Part shown: positions 15,056 to 21,154 of the stretch, one piece after another
Numbering within the stretch: position 1 is the stretch's first letter
How the letters are laid out: each line of letters opens with the position of its first letter
Assembly (NCBI GenBank): GCA_902497095.1
Contig: CABVDD010000035.1
Location: 1-21,154, forward strand
Length of the DNA stretch: 21,154 nucleotides
Reading direction: 5' to 3'
From: an uncultured Faecalicoccus sp.
GTDB taxonomy: Bacteria; Bacillota_I; Bacilli_A; Erysipelotrichales; Erysipelotrichaceae
Position numbers and translations under genes: made by a program
The notes under the pieces: generated by a model
Told to the model about the DNA's origin: nothing
What the model saw: only the letters and a program-made list of their open reading frames with translations
Database searches by the model: none

Positions 15056-15602
15056 CTGCATACTTTCCATCTGTTGAGAATACAACGATTTTTTCACCCG
15101 GTTCGATGAACTGTGGAACTCTTAATGAAAGTCCGGTATCGGTCACAGCATCTTTGGTTTGGTTGGATGGTGCCCCTTTGATAGCGGCATCTGTTTCGGC
15201 TACTGTTAATTCTACTTTTTCCGGAACGGATACTGACAACAAATCCCCTTCAAAGAACATCAAAGAAACTTCTGCACCTTCAACAATAAAATACTTGTTG
15301 AATCCTACTTGTTCTTCGCTCAGTTCATATGTATCATAGGTTTCCATATCCATAAAATAATAAGTATTATCAGCCTGATAAGAATACTGTGCTGTCTTTT
15401 TAGAAATTTGTGCTTGTTCAAACTTTGTTGAAGCATTGAAATTTCTTTCTTGTGTATTACCTGTTTTTAAATTCTTCATCTTTGTCTTTAAGATGGCAGC
15501 ACCTTTTCCTGGTTTCACATGTTGAAAATCCAGAACTTGCCAAGGATCTCCATCTACGATCAAAGTTAAACCTGTTCTAAAATCTCCTGCAGAAATAGCC
15601 AT
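15045..15602 (-). CDS. efp: Translation elongation factor P
   Basis: A 185-residue EF-P, which binds the ribosome between P and E sites and relieves stalling at proline runs. All three beta-barrel domains are present, from ISAGDFRTGLTLIVDGDPW to the C-terminal GLSLRVPQFIEPGEKIVV. The tip loop VKPGKGAA carries Lys33, the usual modification site. The start at 15602 is 7 nt after GGGAGTG; the in-frame ATG five codons earlier would swallow that site. It has its own promoter and terminator. Confidence 0.96.
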   Translation of the reverse strand: MAISAGDFRTGLTLIVDGDPWQVLDFQHVKPGKGAAILKTKMKNLKTGNTQERNFNASTKFEQAQISKKTAQYSYQADNTYYFMDMETYDTYELSEEQVGFNKYFIVEGAEVSLMFFEGDLLSVSVPEKVELTVAETDAAIKGAPSNQTKDAVTDTGLSLRVPQFIEPGEKIVVFSTDGKYAGRA

Positions 15603-15638
15603 ACTTTTCACTCCCATTTCTTATTTTCTACATTATTT

Positions 15639-15667
15639 ATTGTATCAGTTCTATAAAATATCCTCAA
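15639..15667 (-). promoter_or_regulatory. Promoter of efp
   Basis: On the minus strand TTGAGG (15667-15662) and TACAAT (15644-15639) stand 17 bp apart, about 40 bp before the efp start. Confidence 0.7.
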
Positions 15668-15674
15668 GATTTTA

Positions 15675-16904
15675 TCAGAAGATTGAAAGCTTCTCTTGTT
15701 CCTGATGCGACTTGATATATTTGCTCCATTTAATATATCCATATGTTGTATTGGTGAAATATCCTAACTTCAAAATCAATAATACATATTGTCCGGAAAT
15801 TATATTGATCACCGCTTCCAGCGCTGCACAAATATACCATGCGATCCATTGTTCTCTAAATCTAAAGAAAATAAATAATCCATTGGCGATACCTACAGCC
15901 GAGGCGCAGGCATCAATATAAACAACAGCCGTCTCTAATGTTTGATTATGATAAAAATCTGTTGTGATATCCAGACCACTGATAAAATAACCTACAACCA
16001 GCGTCCATACTACAATGCCAGTAATAACTAATACTTCCTGCCATCCTTTCAAACGGCGAACAACCGTCAACTCACTCTCTTCTTCATCTTTGTGTCTAGA
16101 CCAGTTGATGTAACTGATGATATCGATAGGCAACCAGAACAACAAAGTTGTTGCCAAAGTCGCAAAACGATACATTAAGACAAGAGACATTGCGATTTCT
16201 GTAATTTCCACAAGAACCGAGACCAGAAAATTGTATCTGGATTGTTTGGATATTAAAAGTTCACATAGAATATTTAAGAATGTATCTAACAGATACAACC
16301 ACATGATCAAAATTCCATTGATTCCATTAGCACTTTCTTCTGGAAATAATACCGAGAATATAGTTGCCAATACCATAATTGACATAAACCAGGATTTTTC
16401 ATAAGTGGTAAACTGCCTGGAAAACAACATCATGATCAATAACGATAATATTAAAATGATTGATGCATTGGCAAAGTTAAAGATCGGCATAGATTGATTC
16501 GCCATTGTTTGTTCATATTCATGCTGCACTTCTTGTCGGCTAACATCTTTATGATCAAAATACAGTGGAACTCCACTTTCACTTTTAAACTCATATGCTG
16601 TAATGGTATCTGAATCAAGTTTTTCATACTCCTCATAAGGTAGTGTGACAATCAATTCTTTATCCCCATTTCGATACGTTACATCGCACATTGCGTTTTC
16701 TTCCCCATCATAATCTTCCATATCCGTATCGCGTATCATCTGCATGCTTTGAACAAATTGAAAATCACCTACATTAGAATGTACTTTAGAAAACCCAACT
16801 CCATAAGAAACAATGGATCCAATAATCAGTAAAACCAAAACTATCATTTCTAAGGTCTTTAGTTTTTTATTAGGTTCAATATTTTTTTGAAAAAAAGTAA
16901 TCAT
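15675..16904 (-). CDS. pnuC: PnuC-like nicotinamide riboside transporter with an N-terminal extension
   Basis: A 409-residue membrane protein. The C-terminal 240 residues fit PnuC, facilitators of NAD-precursor uptake: several helices, a NFLVSVLVEITEIAMSLVLM stretch, LFWLPIDIISYINW, and the closing REQWIAWYICAALEAVINI with LLILKLGYFTNTTYGYIKW. PnuC proteins are usually about 210-260 residues. The extra 160 residues hold a helix (about 18-38), a polar region of about 100 residues with DMEDYDGEEN and no cysteine pair, probably outside the cell, and a second helix (about 140-165). AGGGAGA precedes the ATG. No riboswitch is apparent in the short leader. Confidence 0.8.
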   Translation of the reverse strand: MITFFQKNIEPNKKLKTLEMIVLVLLIIGSIVSYGVGFSKVHSNVGDFQFVQSMQMIRDTDMEDYDGEENAMCDVTYRNGDKELIVTLPYEEYEKLDSDTITAYEFKSESGVPLYFDHKDVSRQEVQHEYEQTMANQSMPIFNFANASIILILSLLIMMLFSRQFTTYEKSWFMSIMVLATIFSVLFPEESANGINGILIMWLYLLDTFLNILCELLISKQSRYNFLVSVLVEITEIAMSLVLMYRFATLATTLLFWLPIDIISYINWSRHKDEEESELTVVRRLKGWQEVLVITGIVVWTLVVGYFISGLDITTDFYHNQTLETAVVYIDACASAVGIANGLFIFFRFREQWIAWYICAALEAVINIISGQYVLLILKLGYFTNTTYGYIKWSKYIKSHQEQEKLSIF

Positions 16905-16962
16905 ACAAAATCTCCCTTCTATTAATCTAACCTAAACTTTCCTTAAGATAAAATGCTTGGAT

Positions 16963-16991
16963 ATTATAATTGATTTAAGAGGTTTTGTAAA
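16963..16991 (-). promoter_or_regulatory. Promoter of pnuC
   Basis: On the minus strand TTTACA (16991-16986) and TATAAT (16968-16963) are 17 bp apart. The predicted transcript start is about 50 nt before the pnuC ATG, too close for a large riboswitch. Confidence 0.8.
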
Positions 16992-17119
16992 TTTTTAGAA
17001 GTATCTTCATAGTAATAAAAGTGACGTTGATCCAGACAAAAAATATAAGCTTTGAAATAGCCTAAAATGATAAAAGTGCGACCTAAAGCTGCTACGAAAA
17101 ACCAACCATATTTACTATT
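16964..17119 (-). pseudogene. C-terminal remnant of an unidentified, possibly membrane, protein
   Basis: The minus strand is open for 51 codons from just inside the CRISPR-like repeat to a TAA, without a usable start. The peptide begins NSKYGWFFVAALGRTFIILG and continues to FYYYEDTSKNLQNLLNQL. A hydrophobic helix followed by an amphipathic tail looks like real coding sequence cut at its 5' end. I do not recognise the family. It carries the pnuC promoter at its end. Confidence 0.4.
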
Positions 17120-17146
17120 TCAATCCACGCACTTATGATATGCGAC
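17117..17146 (-). repeat. Solitary type I-C-like CRISPR repeat
   Basis: On the minus strand a 30-bp segment begins GTCGCA and ends GTGCGTGGATTGAAAT, the characteristic end of type I-C repeats (usually about 32 bp, GTCGC...GCGTGGATTGAAAT). The middle is about 2 bp shorter than usual. There is no second good copy at spacer distance and no cas gene in the window, so it looks like the remains of a lost array. Confidence 0.6.
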
Positions 17147-17267
17147 GGCAAAAAAAGATTTCGTTTATTTTCTTTATAGTTATAAAAAACACGTTATCTG
17201 AATCTTCACTTGCCTTTATGATTAAATCCTTTTTGATATCCTTATTATATTCATGATTAATCATCAT
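17133..17267 (-). CDS. Short ORF or gene fragment overlapping the RsuA-like gene end
   Basis: A 44-codon frame, beginning MMINHEYNKDIKKDLIIKAS, runs from within the last codons of the upstream gene to a TAA inside the CRISPR-like repeat. It has no Shine-Dalgarno. The composition (SEDSDNVFFITIKKINEI) looks like protein, so it may be the 5' remnant of a gene lost at this spot. Low confidence. Confidence 0.2.
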   Translation of the reverse strand: MMINHEYNKDIKKDLIIKASEDSDNVFFITIKKINEIFFCRRIS

Positions 17268-17949
17268 GCGTTTTTAAAGATTCTATTTCCTTCGGTGTTA
17301 GTGCTCTAGACTGACCTATTTTTAAGTCTTTAAGTTCTAATGGCCCAAAACATACTCTTTGTAAATAAGTAACTTCACACCCTACCTTTTGAAACATACG
17401 TTTTACCTGATGAAATTTTCCTTCACTGATCGTTAAATAGGCTTTATTGGTATCTAATATTTCTAATATGGCAGGCTTTGTAATAAAGTCCTCTAAATCC
17501 ATAGGCTTATTAAAAATTTCAATTGCATTTTCTGGTAAGGATCCTTCAAATTCAACATAGTATTTTTTTTGTACATGCTTTTTAGGTGATAAAAGATCAT
17601 GTGTTAGCTTTCCATCGTTACACACCAGCAATAAACCTTCCGTATCTAAATCAAGACGTCCTACCGGATAGAGATCACTTCTTACACTAGGGATCAACTC
17701 CATCACCGTGGGATGAAGATTATCTTCTGTAGCGCTGACATAACCAGCTGGTTTATTTAAAATATAATACTCATATTGAACATAAGATACAGGCACATCA
17801 TCTACATAGACGATTTGATCCTGCTGCACTTGAAAATCTGCTTTTTTTATCGTCTTTCCTTCAATAGTTACCCAGCCATTTTTTATGATATGTTTGACTT
17901 CATTTCGGGTACCATATCCCATATGAGATAGAAATTTATCCAATCTCAT
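17257..17949 (-). CDS. RsuA/RluB-family rRNA pseudouridine synthase
   Basis: A 230-residue enzyme that makes a single pseudouridine in rRNA. An N-terminal S4 domain (MRLDKFLSHMGYGTRNEVKH, then GWVTIEGK) is followed by the catalytic domain with YYILNKPAGYVSA and GRLDLDTEGLLL, where D100 is the catalytic Asp. The short form fits 16S RsuA-like rather than long RluB proteins. Starts at 17961 and 17955 are also in frame, but the ATG at 17949 overlaps the upstream stop by 4 bp (ATGA), begins with the canonical MRLDKFL, and lies 6 nt after GGAG. Translation is probably coupled to the methyltransferase. Confidence 0.9.
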   Translation of the reverse strand: MRLDKFLSHMGYGTRNEVKHIIKNGWVTIEGKTIKKADFQVQQDQIVYVDDVPVSYVQYEYYILNKPAGYVSATEDNLHPTVMELIPSVRSDLYPVGRLDLDTEGLLLVCNDGKLTHDLLSPKKHVQKKYYVEFEGSLPENAIEIFNKPMDLEDFITKPAILEILDTNKAYLTISEGKFHQVKRMFQKVGCEVTYLQRVCFGPLELKDLKIGQSRALTPKEIESLKTHDD

Positions 17950-19289
17950 TGCCATCTCCATCCTTTCGCATATTTATTTTTTATGATTCCTTTGTCGATC
18001 TTTCCAAAACCTAACGGAAAGCCATTGACACAAACTAATATCCACCCTTTTGATTTCGTATCCAAATCTTTGATATCGATCGTTTCTCCTTTTAGATATT
18101 TAATCACTCTTACATCATCTATAGGTAAATCAACTATGTTTTTAAATTGATCTTTTTTAAGTGCAAGAGCTAAAGCTTGACTTGGTTCAAAATGATTCTT
18201 TTTTATTTCCCCACAAATAAGCCCAGATCGTAATAAACGCCATTTTGTCTGTTCAGGAAGTTGTTGAGGACTCCAAATGATCTTATCCTTCTTGATAGAA
18301 AAACATCCCTTAGAAAAATCAAATGAGCATACATTTAAAAATTCCTTAAATGATTCTGGCAAAGCAGAGCTTTTACTTTTAAAAGTCTTTTGAGTAGCTT
18401 TTCCCTCTTTTTGCAGCAAGGCAACAAAGTGACCTTCTCCTTTTATCTTATGTGGATATAACCGCACACATTCTTCCATATGTATACCACTAGCAAAACC
18501 TGGAAATTTAGGAATAGGTACTAGATGCAAATCTGAATATCTATCTAATACATCTTGAACGACTTCTTCATTTTCTTTTACAGAGAAAGTACATGTGGAA
18601 TAAACAAGCATACCTCCTGGTTTTAACATCTTCACCGCTGATGATAAGATTTCTTTTTGAATAGGTGGATAATATGTATCATCTCTTTCTATCCAACTAT
18701 GGATTAAATGGGGTTCTTTTCTAAACATTCCTTCCCCGCTACATGGTGCATCTACCAAAATCTTATCAAATGTTTCCACAAATCGTTTTGAAAGATTCAC
18801 AATATCTTCACTGCAAACCCATGTATTATAAGCGCCAAAAAGTTCAAGATTTTTGATCAAACCCTGACAACGAGATGTACTGATATCATTAGATAATAAC
18901 AAACCTGTATCATGTAATTTAGATGCCAATTCTGTACTTTTTCCTCCTGGGGCAGCACAAGTATCCAACACAAATTCATTCTCTTCTATCGGCAAAATTT
19001 GCGCCGGCAGCATAGCAGAAGGTTCTTGAAGATAATAAAGACCTGCATAGTAATATGGATGTTTAGCCGGCTTTTGATCACCTGAATAATAAAAGCCATT
19101 ATCTGTCCATGGAATCGGTTCTAAAGTAAAAGGAGATATTTTTAAAAAATCTTTTACAGTGATCTTATTTGTATTAACACGTAGTCCGTAATAACGTTCT
19201 TTTTCAAAACTTTGCATATAGGCTTCAAAGTCATCTTTAAGAAGCTCTTTCATTTGTTGTATATAGTTTTCGGGTAATTGGATCGACAT
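17946..19289 (-). CDS. rsmF: RsmF/YebU-like 16S rRNA (cytosine-C5) methyltransferase
   Basis: A 447-residue NOL1/NOP2/sun-family enzyme that methylates a cytosine of 16S rRNA with S-adenosylmethionine. Motifs: LDTCAAPGGKSTELA (SAM loop, about 108-122), LVDAPCSGEGMFRK with C183, and VYSTCTFSVKENEEVV with nucleophile C233. The C-terminal 150 residues fit the RsmF RNA-binding extension, ending in a PUA-like part (GWILVCVNGFPLGFGK). The frame is open 23 codons earlier, but AAAGGAG lies just before the ATG at 19289. It overlaps the pseudouridine synthase gene by 4 bp, so two ribosome-modifying enzymes are made together. Confidence 0.92.
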   Translation of the reverse strand: MSIQLPENYIQQMKELLKDDFEAYMQSFEKERYYGLRVNTNKITVKDFLKISPFTLEPIPWTDNGFYYSGDQKPAKHPYYYAGLYYLQEPSAMLPAQILPIEENEFVLDTCAAPGGKSTELASKLHDTGLLLSNDISTSRCQGLIKNLELFGAYNTWVCSEDIVNLSKRFVETFDKILVDAPCSGEGMFRKEPHLIHSWIERDDTYYPPIQKEILSSAVKMLKPGGMLVYSTCTFSVKENEEVVQDVLDRYSDLHLVPIPKFPGFASGIHMEECVRLYPHKIKGEGHFVALLQKEGKATQKTFKSKSSALPESFKEFLNVCSFDFSKGCFSIKKDKIIWSPQQLPEQTKWRLLRSGLICGEIKKNHFEPSQALALALKKDQFKNIVDLPIDDVRVIKYLKGETIDIKDLDTKSKGWILVCVNGFPLGFGKIDKGIIKNKYAKGWRWQ

Positions 19290-19510
19290 CGTAAATCTCC
19301 TTTTGTGCCCCTCATTATAGCATAGAAGATTTATATGTTGATGATAATATTCACTCAAAAATCACTTCTAACTGTTTATATTTCTTTAACTATCCTTTTA
19401 CTTATCGATACTAAACCATTTGATTTGTACAAAGTTAAATAAGTGATGAAAAAAACAATAAAGCTTATAAGATACACAAAATCATTTATTCTCAATCTTT
19501 GATAATCCTG

Positions 19511-19516
19511 TATAAT
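19511..19516 (+). promoter_or_regulatory. -10 box for the YnbB-like gene
   Basis: TATAAT 30 bp before the start codon; no clear -35 box at 16-18 bp upstream. Confidence 0.5.
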
Positions 19517-19545
19517 AGAAGTTGCGTGTTATTGGGGAGGTCTTT

Positions 19546-20802
19546 ATGATATTAGAACAAATTGATAGTGATTTATTAGCTATGGCAAAGGAATCAGATT
19601 CCATTTTAAAAGATATTTATGAAAATATAGATGATATTTGTTTATATAATTCTAATAGAATTCTATCTGCTTTTATCGAAAATCAAGTTTCTTATTCTGA
19701 TTTTGCGGATATCAATGGTTATGGAAATTACGATGAAGGACGAGATAAAATAGAAAAAATTTTCGCATCTGTATTAGGATGTGAAGATTCTTTGGTACGC
19801 CCACAAATTATGAGCGGAACCAATGCGCTCTATTTAACATTATCTGCACTTTTAAAACATGGAGATACTATGATTTCTCTTTCAGGAGATCCTTATGATT
19901 CTTTACAGGAGATGATTGGATTATATGGAAATTCTTCTCAATCTTTAAAAGCTAATGGTGTAAAATACGAACAAATTGATTTAGTGAATGATGATTTTGA
20001 TGATCAAAAAATCATAGAGCGATTAAAAGAAAACAATGTTCGTTTAGTTGAAATTCAACGATCCAGAGGATATTCACACCGCTTATCTTTAAGTATCGCA
20101 AAGATTGAAAGAATTATTAAAAAAATTCGTGAAGTAAATAAAAATGTCATCATCATGGTAGATAACTGTTATGGAGAACTGGTAGAAAAACTAGAACCTG
20201 GACATGCCGGCGCTGATATTGTAGTTGGTTCATTGATGAAAAACCTGGGCGGAGGAATCGCCACAACGGGAGGATATGTAGCGGGTCGTACTGATTTGAT
20301 TCATATGGTGGCTGAAAGATTAACAGCGCCTGGTATCGGTAAGAGTCTAGGAGCCAACTTTAATTTAAATAGTTCTTTCTTAAAAGGAATCTTTATGGCA
20401 CCAAACGCTGTAAAAAGCGCATTAAAAACTGTCGTTTTTGCATCTTATATGTTAGAAAAATTAGGATATAAAAACGTATCACCTGCTTATAATGATGACA
20501 GAACTGACATTATACAAACATTAGAGCTTGGTTCTGAAGAAAACTTAGTCAAATTTACACAGGGCATTCAATCAACCAGTCCTATTGATTCTTTTGTGCA
20601 CGTGCTTCCAGCTCCTATGCCTGGATATCCTTTTGATGAAGTAATGGCAGCCGGAAGTTTTACACAGGGAAGTACTATTGAACTTAGCGCAGATGCTCCT
20701 ATGGTAGAACCTTATACATCTTATATTCAAGGTGGACTAACATTTGAGTATGGAAAACTTTCTATTCTTTTAGCCTTAACCAACCTACAAAAAAAGGCAT
20801 AA
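19546..20802 (+). CDS. ynbB: Methionine gamma-lyase-like PLP enzyme (YnbB family)
   Basis: A 418-residue PLP-dependent protein of the family named aluminium resistance protein or methionine gamma-lyase family protein (B. subtilis YnbB). Seen: YNSNRILSAFIENQVSYSDF near residues 34-53; GTNALYLTLSALL (91-103) for phosphate binding; D206 in VDNCYGEL, which pairs with the ring nitrogen; and the Schiff-base K232 in GSLMKNLGGGIATTGGY. The length is normal. The reaction has not been firmly assigned for this family. The start at 19546 is 5 nt after GGGGAGG; an ATG 8 codons earlier lacks a site. It stands alone between a promoter and a strong terminator. Confidence 0.9.
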   Translation: MILEQIDSDLLAMAKESDSILKDIYENIDDICLYNSNRILSAFIENQVSYSDFADINGYGNYDEGRDKIEKIFASVLGCEDSLVRPQIMSGTNALYLTLSALLKHGDTMISLSGDPYDSLQEMIGLYGNSSQSLKANGVKYEQIDLVNDDFDDQKIIERLKENNVRLVEIQRSRGYSHRLSLSIAKIERIIKKIREVNKNVIIMVDNCYGELVEKLEPGHAGADIVVGSLMKNLGGGIATTGGYVAGRTDLIHMVAERLTAPGIGKSLGANFNLNSSFLKGIFMAPNAVKSALKTVVFASYMLEKLGYKNVSPAYNDDRTDIIQTLELGSEENLVKFTQGIQSTSPIDSFVHVLPAPMPGYPFDEVMAAGSFTQGSTIELSADAPMVEPYTSYIQGGLTFEYGKLSILLALTNLQKKA

Positions 20803-20834
20803 TCTATTTTTTGAAAACAAACTAAAAAATATAT

Positions 20835-20881
20835 ATAAAAATCAGCCAGGAAACTCTGAAATAGAGCTGCCTGGCTTTTAA
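20835..20881. terminator. Bidirectional terminator
   Basis: AGCCAGG (20844-20850) pairs with CCTGGCT (20870-20876), with an inner CTCT/AGAG stem. T-rich ends on both strands serve both convergent genes. Confidence 0.85.
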
Positions 20882-20921
20882 TATATGTCTAATTATATTT
20901 AATTTTCTTCAATCATTACAT

Positions 20922-21154
20922 TTATGATTGGTTTTCAAGAATTCTTTGAATCTCTTCTGTATTTTTCTGTAAAACTTTTGATATTTGTTCAATCGTCATA
21001 CTTTGTGCTAAAGTCTTGATCAACTCTCTTTGGCCTTCGGCTCTTCCCTGGGATAAACCTTGTTTCAAACCTTCTGCTTTTCCTCTTTTTTCAGCCTGTT
21101 CAATACGGGCATTCTCTTCTCTTTCGATATCCTCCATGCGCATCTGTTGGAATT
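20922..21154 (-). CDS. Rpn-family nuclease/transposase-like protein, C-terminal end only
   Basis: The frame remains open through the right edge (FQQ precedes the first in-window Met), so this is the 3' end of a longer gene. The tail is highly charged: ENARIEQAEKRGKAEGLKQG followed by GLSQGRAEGQREL, then MTIEQISKVLQKNTEEIQRIL. Such Glu/Gly-rich repeats and the closing helix are typical of Rpn family recombination-promoting nucleases with a PD-(D/E)XK domain further upstream, which is not visible here. The gene is commonly multicopy in gut Firmicutes. Confidence 0.7.
   Translation of the reverse strand, partial: FQQMRMEDIEREENARIEQAEKRGKAEGLKQGLSQGRAEGQRELIKTLAQSMTIEQISKVLQKNTEEIQRILENQS

Larger units (their letters stand above)
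16905..17256. other. Gene-poor decayed region between pnuC and the pseudouridine synthase gene
   Basis: Contains the pnuC promoter, an open fragment of a lost membrane protein, one CRISPR-like repeat and a short ORF fragment, all described separately. No intact gene is seen. Confidence 0.7.

Noticed and set aside
16905..16962. A riboswitch upstream of pnuC
   Set aside because: The mapped promoter leaves only about 50 nt of leader without a clear folded domain.
17050..17082. A second CRISPR repeat 65 bp from the first (GTCGCACTTTTATCAT on the minus strand)
   Set aside because: The distance suits a type I-C repeat plus spacer, but apart from GTCGCA the match is poor and the segment reads through as coding sequence in the gene remnant.

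Overview
The window is a junction between a GC-rich integrative conjugative element (ICE) and an AT-rich Firmicutes chromosome. From about 5490 onward the base composition, strong Shine-Dalgarno sites and gene content (EF-P, CsoR/CopA, PnuC, an IadA/MalQ pair, a YnbB-like PLP enzyme, a Rpn-family tail) suggest a low-GC gut Firmicute, plausibly Erysipelotrichia; this placement is inference. Bases 1 to about 5490 are much richer in GC and hold one end of a Tn1549-like ICE of clostridial type.

ICE part (all genes on the minus strand, reading away from the junction): parB with a TTG start, a Cys-rich hypothetical protein, two more hypothetical proteins, a DUF6017-type replication initiator-like protein with two arrays of 15-bp repeats inside its gene, a DUF7768-like protein, a PcfB-family (DUF3801) protein, and a VirD4/TraG coupling protein that breaks off inside its Walker A motif. 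The sequence after the break (1-305) is rich in inverted repeats and may be the 5' part of a group II intron. The ICE end lies inside a Crp/Fnr-type regulator gene, of which only the C-terminal DNA-binding part (5474-5833) remains in the window.

Chromosome part: after a terminator comes a small DUF1858 gene whose reading frame breaks at an A AAA AAG slippery heptamer, with a perfect 16-bp palindrome over its promoter. Next are malQ-iadA; a copper operon csoR-copA, whose copA ends in a fused CopZ domain with its own ribosome binding site; a divergent LUD-domain gene sharing the CsoR operator region; and, convergent to it, an operon of SDR oxidoreductase, GNAT acetyltransferase and FMN-dependent alpha-hydroxy-acid oxidase downstream of efp. 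Then come a PnuC-like transporter with an unusual N-terminal extension, a decayed stretch with a lone type I-C-like CRISPR repeat, an rRNA modification pair (RsmF-like methyltransferase and RsuA/RluB-like pseudouridine synthase), a YnbB-like PLP enzyme, and the C-terminal end of a Rpn-family protein cut by the window edge.

The points most worth following are the copA/copZ gene-within-gene, the iteron-like arrays in the ICE rep gene, the disrupted Crp/Fnr regulator next to a frameshifted DUF1858 gene with a candidate operator, and the orphan CRISPR repeat.
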